Shown here piece after piece: positions 7,817 to 15,886 of a stretch of 64,000 nucleotides of DNA. Source of the DNA: Clostridiales bacterium. GTDB taxonomy: Bacteria > Bacillota > Clostridia > Oscillospirales > Oscillospiraceae. The notes under the pieces are model-generated. The model saw only the letters and a program-made list of their open reading frames with translations, did no database searches and was not told where the DNA came from. Positions within the stretch are counted from its first letter, which is position 1, and each line of letters starts with the position of its first letter. The position numbers were made by a program, and so were the translations under genes. The stretch lies in NCBI GenBank assembly GCA_004557655.1, contig SFGJ01000006.1, forward strand, positions 21,288-85,287, written 5' to 3'.

Positions 7817-9136
7817 ATGTTAAAGGTGCTGAAGTTCGGCGGCTCCTCCATGGCGGACGCCAGACAGTTTGAAAAAGTGAAGAGCATTGTGCAGGCCGAT
7901 CCTGCCCGGCGGGTGGTCATCGTATCCGCCGCCGGAAAGCGGTTTTCCGATGACCATAAGCTGACAGATCTGCTGTATCTGTGCCATGCGCATTTGAAAT
8001 ACGGCGTGTCCTGCGACAATGTGTTTGATATGATCCGCTCCCGCTACATGGAAATTCGGGACGACCTGGGGCTGCAGACCGATCTGGAGACGGAGTTTGA
8101 CGCTCTGCGCCGCAAAATGGACAAGGGCATCAGCCAGGACGAGCTGGTGAGCCGGGGCGAATATTTCGCGGCAAGGCTCATGGCGGACTACCTGGGCTAC
8201 GACTTCCTGGACAGCGAGCTGTGGCTGAAGTTTAACCTGGATGGCACGGTGGACCAGGAGAAGAGCTACGAGATCCTGGCCCGGACGGCCTCCGGAAGGC
8301 GGGTGGTGATCCCGGGCTTTTACGGCACTATGCCCGATGGGAGCATCAAGACCTTTACCCGGGGCGGCAGCGACATCACCGGCGCCCTGGCGGCGGCGGC
8401 GCTGAACGCGGATGTATACGAAAACTGGACGGATGTGTCCGGCTTCCTCATGGCCGATCCCCGGATCGTCAGTGATCCTCTGCCCATCGAGCGCATCACC
8501 TACTCGGAGCTGCGGGAGCTGAGCTACATCGGCGCGCAGGTGCTCCATGAGGGGACCATCTTCCCCGTTCGGGAGAAGAACATCCCTCTGAACATCCGCA
8601 ACACCAACCAGCCTGACCACCCCGGCACCATGATCCGGGAGAGCTTTGACGAGCTGGAGGAATCCAAGGACAGCAGCTTTATTACCGGTATTGCCGGGCG
8701 AAAGGATTTCTCCGTTATCACCATCACTAAAAACGGCATGAGCAACGAGGTAGGGACTCTGCGGCGCATTCTGGAGATTCTGGAGAAATATCAGCTTGTG
8801 GTGGAATATCTCCCCTCCGGCATCGACAGTGTTTCTTTGGTGGTGGCGGCGGACAAGCTGCGGCCCTGCCAGTATCAGATTCTGGGGGAGATCCAGAAGA
8901 ATCTCAAGCCCGACACCATCCATGTTACCGAGGACATGGCCATTGTGGCGGCGGTGGGCCGGAAAATGGCGTTTAAGCCCGGTATCTCCGGCAAGATCTT
9001 CGCCGCGCTGGGTGAAAACGGCATCAACATCCGCATGATCACCCAGGGCCCGGAGGAGCTGAATATCATCGTGGGCGTGGACAATAAGGATTTTGCCGGA
9101 GCGATCCGGGTACTGTATAACAGCTTTGTAAAATAA
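7817..9136 (+). CDS. lysC: Aspartate kinase
   Basis: The enzyme phosphorylates L-aspartate, the entry step to lysine, threonine and methionine. The 439-residue protein opens with VLKFGGSSMAD, the kinase signature, and has FTRGGSDITGALAAAALNADVYENWTD near residue 190. Two C-terminal ACT domains (about 300-439, with ITKNGMSNEVGTLRRILEIL and MITQGPEELNIIVGV) are expected to bind end-product amino acids for feedback control. The gene is followed after 18 bases by asd, the next step. Confidence 0.94.
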   Translation: MLKVLKFGGSSMADARQFEKVKSIVQADPARRVVIVSAAGKRFSDDHKLTDLLYLCHAHLKYGVSCDNVFDMIRSRYMEIRDDLGLQTDLETEFDALRRKMDKGISQDELVSRGEYFAARLMADYLGYDFLDSELWLKFNLDGTVDQEKSYEILARTASGRRVVIPGFYGTMPDGSIKTFTRGGSDITGALAAAALNADVYENWTDVSGFLMADPRIVSDPLPIERITYSELRELSYIGAQVLHEGTIFPVREKNIPLNIRNTNQPDHPGTMIRESFDELEESKDSSFITGIAGRKDFSVITITKNGMSNEVGTLRRILEILEKYQLVVEYLPSGIDSVSLVVAADKLRPCQYQILGEIQKNLKPDTIHVTEDMAIVAAVGRKMAFKPGISGKIFAALGENGINIRMITQGPEELNIIVGVDNKDFAGAIRVLYNSFVK

Positions 9137-9154
9137 GAACGGGAGGAAAGATCC

Positions 9155-10159
9155 ATGAAGAAGTATAAGGTAGCCATTCTGGGCGCAACGGGCGCCGTGG
9201 GCAGAGAGATGATGAAGATTTTGGCTGAGCGCAGCTTTCCTGTGGAGGAGCTGCATCTGCTGGCATCCCAGCGGTCTGTAGGGCAGAGGATTGCGTGGCA
9301 GGGCCGGGAGCTGACGGTGGAGCTGGCCTGCGACGAAGCCTTCCGGGGCATGGACATTGTGCTGGGCGCCGCGGAAAACGACATTGCCAAGCGGTTCGCG
9401 CCCGCCATCGTCAAAGCGGGTGCCGTGTTTGTGGACAATTCCAGCGCTTTCCGCATGGATCCGGATGTGCCGCTGGTGATCCCCGAGATCAATCCCCAGG
9501 ACGCCGGGAAGCACAAGGGCATCATCGCTAACCCCAACTGCACCACCATCGTGTCCCTGGTGGCCATCAACGCCCTGAACCAGGACAGCCCCATTGAGAG
9601 CATTGTCGCCAGCAGCTATCAGGCCACCTCCGGCGCAGGGGCCGGCGGCCCCGTGGAGCTGATGAACGAGGTGGAGGCGCTGCGTGAGGGCAAGACCTAT
9701 GAACCCAAGGTGTTCCAGTATCAGATCGCCTACAATGTCATACCCCAGATCGGCGGCGAGGCCTTTGCGGGCTACACCTCCGAGGAAATGAAGATGCAGA
9801 ATGAGGGGCGCAAGATCATGCACCTGCCGGAGCTGAAGGTGAGCTGCACCTGCGTCCGTGTTCCGGTGGTGCGCAGCCACAGCGTGTCCATCGTGGTGCG
9901 CACCAAGGAGAAAATATCCGTGGAGCGTGCACGGGAGCTCATCGCCGCCGCCCCCGGCTGCAAGCTGGTGGACGACCTGCAGAACAAGCAGTATCCCATG
10001 CCTCTGGATACCTCCGACCAGGACATTGTGTTCGTGGGCCGCATCCGGGATGACCTGACCTCGGACAACGGCCTGAACATCTGGTGCTGCGGCGACCAGG
10101 TGCGCAAGGGCGCCGCCACCAACGCCGTGCAGATCGCGCAGCTTCTGATCGAAGAATAA
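9155..10159 (+). CDS. asd: Aspartate-semialdehyde dehydrogenase
   Basis: The enzyme reduces aspartyl phosphate to aspartate semialdehyde with NADPH. The 334 residues begin KVAILGATGAVGREMM (dinucleotide-binding Rossmann loop) and contain the catalytic cysteine in IIANPNCTTIVSL at residue 129. The active-site stretch SSYQATSGAGAGG follows. The product feeds homoserine and lysine synthesis, which fits its place after lysC. GGGAGG precedes the ATG. Confidence 0.95.
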   Translation: MKKYKVAILGATGAVGREMMKILAERSFPVEELHLLASQRSVGQRIAWQGRELTVELACDEAFRGMDIVLGAAENDIAKRFAPAIVKAGAVFVDNSSAFRMDPDVPLVIPEINPQDAGKHKGIIANPNCTTIVSLVAINALNQDSPIESIVASSYQATSGAGAGGPVELMNEVEALREGKTYEPKVFQYQIAYNVIPQIGGEAFAGYTSEEMKMQNEGRKIMHLPELKVSCTCVRVPVVRSHSVSIVVRTKEKISVERARELIAAAPGCKLVDDLQNKQYPMPLDTSDQDIVFVGRIRDDLTSDNGLNIWCCGDQVRKGAATNAVQIAQLLIEE

Positions 10160-10172
10160 AACGAAGCACAGT

Positions 10173-10207
10173 AAAAAACGCAGTGCCCGGCGGGCACTGC
10201 GTTTTTT
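10173..10207 (+). terminator. Terminator of lysC-asd
   Basis: AAAAAACGCAGTGCCC and GGGCACTGCGTTTTTT form a strong hairpin with flanking A and T runs just after asd. Confidence 0.9.
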
Positions 10208-10284
10208 CAGCTTTTCAAAAAGCCCCGCAGCGTTTGCCGTCCGCAGGCGGCAAAAAATATGCGTGCAGCAGACTGCAGGCCTTT

Positions 10285-10312
10285 TGCCGAAAACCCCTTC
10301 GGGTTTTCGGCA
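10285..10312 (-). terminator. Hairpin after the radical SAM gene
   Basis: TGCCGAAAACCC (10285-10296) pairs perfectly with GGGTTTTCGGCA (10301-10312) around a 4-base loop, immediately after the minus-strand stop codon. No T run follows on the minus strand, so it is a weak or non-canonical terminator. Confidence 0.5.
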
Positions 10313-10315
10313 GTC

Positions 10316-11203
10316 TTAAAAGTCGATGGTGCCGTCCAGCACTTTCAGGTCATACGGCTCAAAGACCACCTTGCGGTAGGCATCCACATCCATCTTCACG
10401 CCTGTCCAGTCGGAGTGGATGTCGCCGTTTTGCTTGATGAGAATGTCGTAGAGTATGTCGTAGGTCACGCCGTCCGGCCCGGTCTCCGTGATAGTGGAAT
10501 AGGGCAGGGTCTTGTGGTAGGTCATGTGCAGGCCCTTGTAGGCGAAGTGGAAACCGTTTCGCATACGGCAGCCGTCCAGCCCCATGTAGGTGAAGTATTT
10601 TTTCAGATCCCGCAAAATGGGGTCTTGCTCCTCCTCGTAGAGGTTTTCCGGGGTGGTTTCGGTGTAGTCGTACCGGAACTGGATGGGGATATTATAGGGC
10701 AAAAACCGCTCCACATAGTCCGTGAGCTTCTGGGCTGGATAGTTTTTATACAGCACGCAGTTGATGCGCGTGGGGCAGGCGATGCGGGCGATGACCTCGT
10801 CCGGCGACTCTTCCACATACTTCACCAGATGCCGGGAGATATTCATGCATGTTATCTTGTCCTTGTTTTTTTCGGTGAAAGCCAGCATGTCCTCCGCCGG
10901 GCAGTGGGGCTGCACGGGGAAGGTGGTGTTGATATAGATTTTATGAGTAGCGGGGATAGCGTCCAGCATCTTCTGCAAAGCGTCCAGATCCGCCAACGGC
11001 TCGCCGCCGGTGAACACGAAGTCACATTCCGGGGTGATGGAGTCCATGGTGCGGATGCTGCGGAGAATAGCTTCCAGGCTAAATCCGCTGCAGTCGGCGT
11101 ATTCTTTTTTATTGATACAGAACGGGCAGTGGTTGGCGCAGTCGTAGGGCACGAAAACCGTGACGGTGGCGCCGCCTACCCTGGTCTTATAGGGATGGCT
11201 CAT
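10316..11203 (-). CDS. Radical SAM protein
   Basis: The 295-residue protein has the radical SAM cluster motif CANHCPFC (CxxxCxxC, Cys 22, 26 and 29), which binds a 4Fe-4S cluster and S-adenosylmethionine, and the GGEPL motif (FTGGEPLADLDAL) typical of the SAM-binding strand. No second Cys-rich cluster motif is obvious in the C-terminal half, so it is not a SPASM-type protein. The substrate cannot be deduced. It stands alone, with a promoter at 11240-11268. Confidence 0.85.
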   Translation of the reverse strand: MSHPYKTRVGGATVTVFVPYDCANHCPFCINKKEYADCSGFSLEAILRSIRTMDSITPECDFVFTGGEPLADLDALQKMLDAIPATHKIYINTTFPVQPHCPAEDMLAFTEKNKDKITCMNISRHLVKYVEESPDEVIARIACPTRINCVLYKNYPAQKLTDYVERFLPYNIPIQFRYDYTETTPENLYEEEQDPILRDLKKYFTYMGLDGCRMRNGFHFAYKGLHMTYHKTLPYSTITETGPDGVTYDILYDILIKQNGDIHSDWTGVKMDVDAYRKVVFEPYDLKVLDGTIDF

Positions 11204-11239
11204 TAGATGAATCTACCTCTCCTGAAGAATCTCCAGTAC

Positions 11240-11268
11240 ATCTTACAACGAAAAATACCGAAAAGCAA
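11240..11268 (-). promoter_or_regulatory. Promoter of the radical SAM gene
   Basis: Minus strand TTGCTT (11263-11268), 17-base spacer, TAAGAT (11240-11245), about 37 bases before the ATG. Confidence 0.55.
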
Positions 11269-11323
11269 GGAAAACATACGGGAAATAGTCGTTACTTTCT
11301 TGACAAATATGGAAATGGGAGGA

Positions 11324-11869
11324 TCAGTAGATTTTGGACTCCTTCAGCTCCCGGCGGATCTGTCTCAAGGCCGCGTCCTCTCCCTGCTCCTTCAGCAGCA
11401 GCAGCCACCGGCCCAGCAGGGCGGAGGTCTCCTCGTGGATCCAGAAGCGGCCTTTGGTTCGGACAAAATAGTCATAGGCCGAGGCGTCGGAATAGGCATC
11501 CCCCTGATAGACCCGGCAGGCGGCAATGCGGTCGCAGAACATCTCCGCCACATACTTTTTCGGCATCTTGCACCCGCCCATGGACACTGTGCCGTCCGGG
11601 GCGATACGGTAGTCGATCCAGTATTCGAAGTGGTGGCGGTTGCGGCCCTTGTGGTGCAGCCAGGAAATGCTCACGCCGTTTTCCCGGCGCTCCTGGTCAT
11701 TGGGACTGCGGAAGCCCTGGTAATACTTGGCGCTCCGCCAGAACTCCGTGGGGCTGTATTTGCTCAGATCGTGCAAAAGACCCTGCCGATACAGACCCAA
11801 CCTGAAACAGTAGTGCCGTACCAAACGGCGGTGACGGTTTACGGTTTTCAAATGCTCCCGAATGTGCAT
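11324..11869 (-). CDS. DUF5662 family protein
   Basis: The 181-residue soluble protein contains the family hallmark GLLHDLSKYSPTEFWRSAKYYQG (positions about 30-52) and a His-rich stretch HHKGRNRHHFEYWIDY. The HD pair suggests metal binding, but no activity is known. The start at 11869 is preferred to the in-frame ATG at 11911 because a TATACT -10 box lies between them (within codons 3-5 of the longer reading) and GGAGG precedes 11869. Confidence 0.75.
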   Translation of the reverse strand: MHIREHLKTVNRHRRLVRHYCFRLGLYRQGLLHDLSKYSPTEFWRSAKYYQGFRSPNDQERRENGVSISWLHHKGRNRHHFEYWIDYRIAPDGTVSMGGCKMPKKYVAEMFCDRIAACRVYQGDAYSDASAYDYFVRTKGRFWIHEETSALLGRWLLLLKEQGEDAALRQIRRELKESKIY

Positions 11870-11972
11870 TTCCCGGCCCTCCAGCTGCAAGATAGATTCA
11901 GTATAGCACATTTCGTACCCAAAGGACAGGGGGGAGAAGCTGATTTTTTCGGCAGCGGCGGGAAGGCGGACG

Positions 11973-12005
11973 CAAAAAGAGAACGCCCCTCCGACAGGAG
12001 GGGCG
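11973..12005 (-). terminator. Terminator of uraA
   Basis: CGCCCCTCC (11984-11992) pairs with GGAGGGGCG (11997-12005). On the minus strand it is followed by TTCTCTTTTT. It sits just after the uraA stop. Confidence 0.85.
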
Positions 12006-12025
12006 TGATTGGTTGGGTGTTTGTA

Positions 12026-13414
12026 TCAGTAGGAACCCAGGTCGGCGGACTTGTCGCCGCTGACGGAGGAGCCGAACTCGTAGTCGTTGCCGGGGAGAAT
12101 GGCGTTGAGGATGACACCGCACAGAGCAGCGATGGCAAGACCCGTCAGGGTGATGGCTGCATCACCAACCATGAAGGTCACGCCGCCCACAGCGTTGAAG
12201 CCCAGACCGCTGACGAACATCACGGCGGCGATGATCAGGTTGCGGGACTTGGTGAGATCCACTTTGTTTTCCACCACATTCCGCACACCCACGGCGGAGA
12301 TCATACCGTAGAGGATGAAGCTGACGCCGCCTACGATGGCGGTGGGGATGGAGTTGACCAGCGCGTCAAACTTGGGGGAGAAGCTGAGGATGATGGCGTA
12401 GATGGCGGCCAGACGGATGACCCGGGGATCGTATACCTTGCTCAGAGCCAGCACACCGGTGTTTTCGCCGTAGGTGGTGTTGGCGGGGCCGCCCACGAAG
12501 GCGGCGATGGAGGTGGCCAGACCGTCACCCAGCAGGGTGCGGTGCAGACCGGGATCGGAGATGAAATTCTTGCCGGTGGTGGAGGAGATGGCGGACACAT
12601 CGCCGATATGCTCCATCATGGCGGCGATGGCGATGGGGGCCATGACCAGGATGGAGGTCAGGTCGAACTTGGCTATGACGAACTTCTGCAGACCCACGAG
12701 GCCGGCCTCCTGCACGGCAGCGAAGCTCACAAGGGGCTGCATGACGCCGTTGGCATCCGGGAGCTGTGCGCCGCAGGCGGTGGCGATGAGCGCCACGATA
12801 TAGGCTCCCACCACACCCAGCAGGATGGGAATGATCTTGATCATACCCTTGCCCCAGATGTTGGCCACAATGATGATGGCGATGGCTACCAGTGCCAGCC
12901 ACCAGCAGGTGGAGGCGTTGGAGATGGCCGTGCCTGCCAGGTTCAGACCGATCATGATGATCATGGGGCCGGTGACGATGGGGGGGAAGTAGCGCATGAC
13001 CTTCTTGGCGCCGATGACCTTGAAGAGCAGTGCCAGAACCAGATACAGAGCGCCTGCCACCACAATGCCGCCCAGAGCATAGGCCAGCTTTTCGTCGCCG
13101 CTCATGGTGGCGTATTTGCCGGAATTCAGGCTGGCCACGGCCTGGAAGCCGCCCAGATAGGCGAAGGAGGAGCCCAGGAAAGCGGGCACCTTAAACCTGG
13201 TGCACACATGGAAGATCAGCGTGCCGAGACCGGCCATCAGCAGCGTGGTCTGGATGGACAGGGGCAGGCCGTACCCGGACACCAGAATGGGGACCAGCAC
13301 TGTGGCGCCGAACATGGCGAACAGGTGCTGCAGGCCCAACACCAGCATCCGGGGCAGGCCGAGGGAGCGGGCGTCGGTGATGGGTTCATTGCCTAAGGTT
13401 TGTTTCTTGTTCAT
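12026..13414 (-). CDS. uraA: Uracil permease, NCS2 family
   Basis: This integral membrane proton symporter imports uracil. The 462 residues contain about 14 hydrophobic segments. Family features are LQHLFAMFGATVLVPIL at the N-terminus, PMIIMIGLNLAG, and the substrate-site region MMEHIGDVSAISS, followed by DPGLHRTLLGDGLAT and PNTTYGENTGV-like text (ANTTYGENTGV), which is closer to uracil than to xanthine permeases. The upstream region has a promoter, a short leader ORF and an intrinsic terminator (13490-13624), so expression is probably controlled by attenuation. Uracil released by PsuG or taken up here would feed pyrimidine salvage. Confidence 0.93.
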   Translation of the reverse strand: MNKKQTLGNEPITDARSLGLPRMLVLGLQHLFAMFGATVLVPILVSGYGLPLSIQTTLLMAGLGTLIFHVCTRFKVPAFLGSSFAYLGGFQAVASLNSGKYATMSGDEKLAYALGGIVVAGALYLVLALLFKVIGAKKVMRYFPPIVTGPMIIMIGLNLAGTAISNASTCWWLALVAIAIIIVANIWGKGMIKIIPILLGVVGAYIVALIATACGAQLPDANGVMQPLVSFAAVQEAGLVGLQKFVIAKFDLTSILVMAPIAIAAMMEHIGDVSAISSTTGKNFISDPGLHRTLLGDGLATSIAAFVGGPANTTYGENTGVLALSKVYDPRVIRLAAIYAIILSFSPKFDALVNSIPTAIVGGVSFILYGMISAVGVRNVVENKVDLTKSRNLIIAAVMFVSGLGFNAVGGVTFMVGDAAITLTGLAIAALCGVILNAILPGNDYEFGSSVSGDKSADLGSY

Positions 13415-13462
13415 TTTGAACTCCTCTCTTTCGCATTTATATATAATGAATTAAAAACACGC

Positions 13463-13492
13463 AAAAAAAATGATCGGTATAAATACCGATCA
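13463..13492 (-). terminator. Intrinsic terminator in the uraA leader (attenuator)
   Basis: GATCGGTA (13472-13479) pairs with TACCGATC (13484-13491). On the minus strand the hairpin is followed, one base on, by eight T. It lies between the uraA leader ORF and uraA, so uraA transcripts from the 13596-13624 promoter must read through it. Confidence 0.8.
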
Positions 13493-13564
13493 AAAAACGA
13501 AACCAGAAATATAAACAGGGGTGCCGACACAGGATGCTTTCTTTTTTACAGCGGGAAAGGTCAT
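13490..13564 (-). CDS. Putative uraA leader peptide, 24 residues
   Basis: A short ORF starts at the ATG 13564 behind an optimal AAGGAGG site (13572-13578, 7-base gap). It reads MTFPAVKKKASCVGTP and ends GFVF before a TGA whose last two bases are inside the terminator stem. The last third is U-rich in the RNA, with UUUAUAUUU followed by UUUUUU. A ribosome at its stop codon would cover the stem and block termination. This layout resembles the E. coli pyrBI leader, where low UTP makes polymerase pause on U tracts so that the ribosome catches up. Translation is predicted, not shown. Confidence 0.6.
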   Translation of the reverse strand: MTFPAVKKKASCVGTPVYISGFVF

Positions 13565-13595
13565 CTTGGCGCCTCCTTCGAATTTCATCTTGGAC

Positions 13596-13624
13596 ATTAT
13601 ACGGCGGCGCATTTCAAAAGACAA
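13596..13624 (-). promoter_or_regulatory. uraA leader promoter
   Basis: Minus strand TTGTCT (13619-13624), exactly 17 bases, then TATAAT (13596-13601). The transcript would start near 13589, upstream of the leader ORF. A second possible promoter (TTGCGT, 17 bases, TATAAA) lies after the terminator and would bypass it. Confidence 0.75.
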
Positions 13625-13656
13625 TTAGGAGTTGATCCAATTATTGGCGGGGGGAT

Positions 13657-14199
13657 TTATCTTTTTTTGTCGAAAAGCACGGACAGCTTGGGGAACAGCA
13701 CCGCCGCCACGGCGATCTTCAAAGCGTCTCCGGGCAGGAAGGGGAGCATACCGGATTTCAGCACCGCCCAGAAGTCAAGGCCCTTGTCCATATACACATT
13801 CAGGATCAGCGCCATGTACGGCAGCCCCACGGCGTACAGTGCCGCTAGTCCCGCCACACAGGACAGAACGATCCGCACCGGCTTGCGGCTCTTTTTCGTC
13901 AGCAGGCCTATGATAAGCGCTGAGGGGATCAGCCCCAGCAGAAAGCCGAAGGTGGGCTGCAGCACATAAGAGAAGCCTCCGCCCATGGTGAATATGGGCA
14001 GACCCATCACTCCCAGCAGCACATACACCCCCTGGCTGGCGGCGCCCCACACCGGCCCCAGCAGGCACCCGGCCATGGCGGTGAAGAAAAATTGCAGTGT
14101 AATAGAGGACACCCCCAGGGGGATCTTGATGAATGCGCCCACGGCGGTCAGCGCCGCCAGCAGGGCCGTCCGTGCCAGCATTTTTGCGTTTTGTGTCAT
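13657..14199 (-). CDS. bioY: BioY biotin transporter (ECF substrate-binding subunit)
   Basis: The 180-residue membrane protein captures biotin as the S-component of an energy-coupling-factor transporter; ATPase and T subunits are not in the window. It has six hydrophobic segments and the BioY core LAALTAVGAFIKIPLGVSS, then LQFFFTAMAGCLLGP and LPIFTMGGGFSYVLQPTFGF. A BirA-type operator overlaps its promoter, and birA is divergent next door, giving regulatory support for the biotin assignment. Confidence 0.95.
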   Translation of the reverse strand: MTQNAKMLARTALLAALTAVGAFIKIPLGVSSITLQFFFTAMAGCLLGPVWGAASQGVYVLLGVMGLPIFTMGGGFSYVLQPTFGFLLGLIPSALIIGLLTKKSRKPVRIVLSCVAGLAALYAVGLPYMALILNVYMDKGLDFWAVLKSGMLPFLPGDALKIAVAAVLFPKLSVLFDKKR

Positions 14200-14202
14200 A
14201 TA

Positions 14203-14234
14203 GTAAACCTCACATATTCTGCTTTGGTTTACAA
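14203..14234. promoter_or_regulatory. BirA operator between bioY and birA
   Basis: GTAAACC (14203-14209) and GGTTTACAA (14226-14234) form an inverted repeat with a 16-base gap. This is the usual Firmicute BirA box layout. A third half-site, GGTTTACAA, lies at 14278-14286 and overlaps the predicted -35 of birA. Confidence 0.8.
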
Positions 14235-14259
14235 TACAACACTATTGGAAATTTGTCAA
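14231..14259 (-). promoter_or_regulatory. bioY promoter
   Basis: Minus strand TTGACA (14254-14259), 17-base spacer, TATTGT (14231-14236). The -10 box overlaps one arm of the BirA operator, as expected for repression. Confidence 0.65.
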
Positions 14260-14279
14260 TCTTTAATTGCCTGCACAGG

Positions 14280-14308
14280 TTTACAACCTCGGAATGCGGT
14301 GGTACACT
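14280..14308 (+). promoter_or_regulatory. birA promoter
   Basis: TTTACA (14280-14285), 17-base spacer, TACACT (14303-14308). The -35 box lies in the extra BirA half-site, suggesting autoregulation. Confidence 0.5.
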
Positions 14309-14341
14309 ATGATACAAGTATGAGAGTAGGGAGGATGAAAC

Positions 14342-15331
14342 ATGAGTCAGAAGCGTGTGTGCGCCGCTCTGCAGGCGGCGGAGGGGGCCTACCTCTCCGG
14401 GGAGGAGCTGAGCCGCTCCATCGGCATTACCCGGGCCGCCGTGTGGAAGGCGGTGGAAGCTCTGCGCCGGCAGGGGTACGATATTGAGGCCCGCACCGGG
14501 AGGGGCTACCGCCTGCGGCAAAGCCCGGATCTGCTGCGGCGGGAGACCGTGGAGGCGTATCTATCCGCGCCCCGGGCCGATTGGGAGGTGCTGGAGTCGG
14601 TGGACTCCACCAATTCCGCCTGCCGCCGTCTGGCTCTGGAGGGGGCGGAGGACGGCACTGTGGTCATGGCGGACTGCCAGACGGCGGGCCGGGGACGCCG
14701 GAACCGGAGCTTTCAGTCCCCGGCAGGTAGGGGCCTGTTCCTCTCGATCCTGTGGCGGCCCGGCTGCACACCGGATAAGCTCCTGCCCCTCACGGCCCTG
14801 AGCGCCGTGGCCGTGTACCGGGCGGTGGAGCGGGTCTGCGGTGTGAATTTGCGGATCAAGTGGCCCAACGACCTGGTGCTCAATGGCAAAAAGCTGGGGG
14901 GCATCCTCACGGAGATGGCGCTGGAGGGGGAGAGCGGTTTGGTTTCCCACGCCGTGGTGGGCATCGGCATCAATGTCCACCACCTGCCCTCGGATTTTGA
15001 AGGTCAAGTCCGGGACATCGCCACCTCCTTGGATATGGAGCTGGACGGCAGGGTATGCCGGGGAAAACTGGCGGCGGCGCTGCTGGAGGAGCTGGACTAT
15101 CTGCGCGGTGAGGTGCTCTTTGCCCCGGAAAAGTGGCTGGAGCCATATCGGACGGCCTGCCTGAACATCGGACAGACGGTGCAGCTCATCCGGGGGGAGA
15201 CCTGGGAGCGTGTGGAGGCCGTGGCGGTGGATGGGCAGTTCGGCCTGGTGGTGCGCCACGAAAACGGCGAGTTGGAAACGGTGCGCAGCGGCGAGGTGTC
15301 GGTTCGGGGACTATATGGATATGCGGAGTGA
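14342..15331 (+). CDS. birA: Biotin-protein ligase and biotin repressor BirA
   Basis: The 329-residue bifunctional protein attaches biotin to carboxylase carriers and represses biotin genes when charged with biotinyl-AMP. Residues 1-60 are a winged HTH (LSGEELSRSIGITRAAVWKAVEALR). The ligase domain carries SVDSTNSACR near residue 84 and the biotinyl-AMP loop AGRGRRNRSFQSP near 118. These are followed by RIKWPNDLVLNGKKLGGIL near 178 and a small C-terminal domain. GGGAGG precedes the ATG. It is divergent from bioY across a BirA box. Confidence 0.95.
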   Translation: MSQKRVCAALQAAEGAYLSGEELSRSIGITRAAVWKAVEALRRQGYDIEARTGRGYRLRQSPDLLRRETVEAYLSAPRADWEVLESVDSTNSACRRLALEGAEDGTVVMADCQTAGRGRRNRSFQSPAGRGLFLSILWRPGCTPDKLLPLTALSAVAVYRAVERVCGVNLRIKWPNDLVLNGKKLGGILTEMALEGESGLVSHAVVGIGINVHHLPSDFEGQVRDIATSLDMELDGRVCRGKLAAALLEELDYLRGEVLFAPEKWLEPYRTACLNIGQTVQLIRGETWERVEAVAVDGQFGLVVRHENGELETVRSGEVSVRGLYGYAE

Positions 15332-15886
15332 ATGAAAATGCTGAAGAAACTTTTTGCACTGTTTTTGACCTTTGCCAAGGTGGGCGTCATGACCTTCGGC
15401 GGAGGCTATGCCATGCTGCCCATTCTGCAGCGTGAGGTGGTGGAGAAAAAGGGATGGGTCACAGAGGAGGAGCTGGCGGATTATTTTGCCATCGGCCAGT
15501 GCACCCCCGGGGTCATCGCCGTGAATACCGCCACCTTTGTGGGGCAGAAGCTGGCAGGGGTGGCGGGTGGCATTGTGGCCACTTTGGGCGTGGTGTTCCC
15601 GCCTCTTGTTATCATTTCTGCCCTGGCGGAGGTCATCACCCGGTACGCGCATCTGCCCTGGGTGCAGCACGCCTTTGCGGGCATCCGGGTGTGCGTATGC
15701 GTGCTGATCTTTAACGCTGTTTTGAAGCTGGGCCGCAGTGCCATAAAGGACGTCTGTGGCTGGGTGATCTTTGCGGCGGTGCTGGGGGCGTCATTGTTCC
15801 TGAACCTGTCTCCGGTGCTGTATGTGCTGGCGGCGGGAGTTGCCGGAGCGGTCATCGGCGCGGTACGCGGAAGGAGGACGGCATGA
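15332..15886 (+). CDS. Chromate transporter, first half (short-chain CHR protein)
   Basis: This 184-residue membrane protein is a single CHR domain. It has FLTFAKVGVMTFGGGYAMLPILQREVV at the N-terminus and FAIGQCTPGVIAVNTATFVGQKLAG near residue 50, followed by four or more hydrophobic segments. Full-length ChrA proteins contain two such domains; here the second is the next gene, as in paired short-chain systems (ywrA/ywrB type), and the two should work as a heterodimer. The physiological substrate may not be chromate. The ATG follows the birA stop directly; a second in-frame ATG lies at 15338. Confidence 0.88.
   Translation: MKMLKKLFALFLTFAKVGVMTFGGGYAMLPILQREVVEKKGWVTEEELADYFAIGQCTPGVIAVNTATFVGQKLAGVAGGIVATLGVVFPPLVIISALAEVITRYAHLPWVQHAFAGIRVCVCVLIFNAVLKLGRSAIKDVCGWVIFAAVLGASLFLNLSPVLYVLAAGVAGAVIGAVRGRRTA

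Noticed and set aside
7820..9880. A 686-codon minus-strand frame opposite lysC and asd
   Set aside because: Antisense shadow of two well-supported enzymes; the composition is typical of reverse-frame reading of GC-rich genes.
11207..13396. A very long plus-strand open frame opposite uraA and the DUF5662 gene
   Set aside because: It is a GC-rich shadow of the minus-strand genes: His/Gly-rich low-complexity translation, no family match, no ribosome site, and uraA is clearly real.
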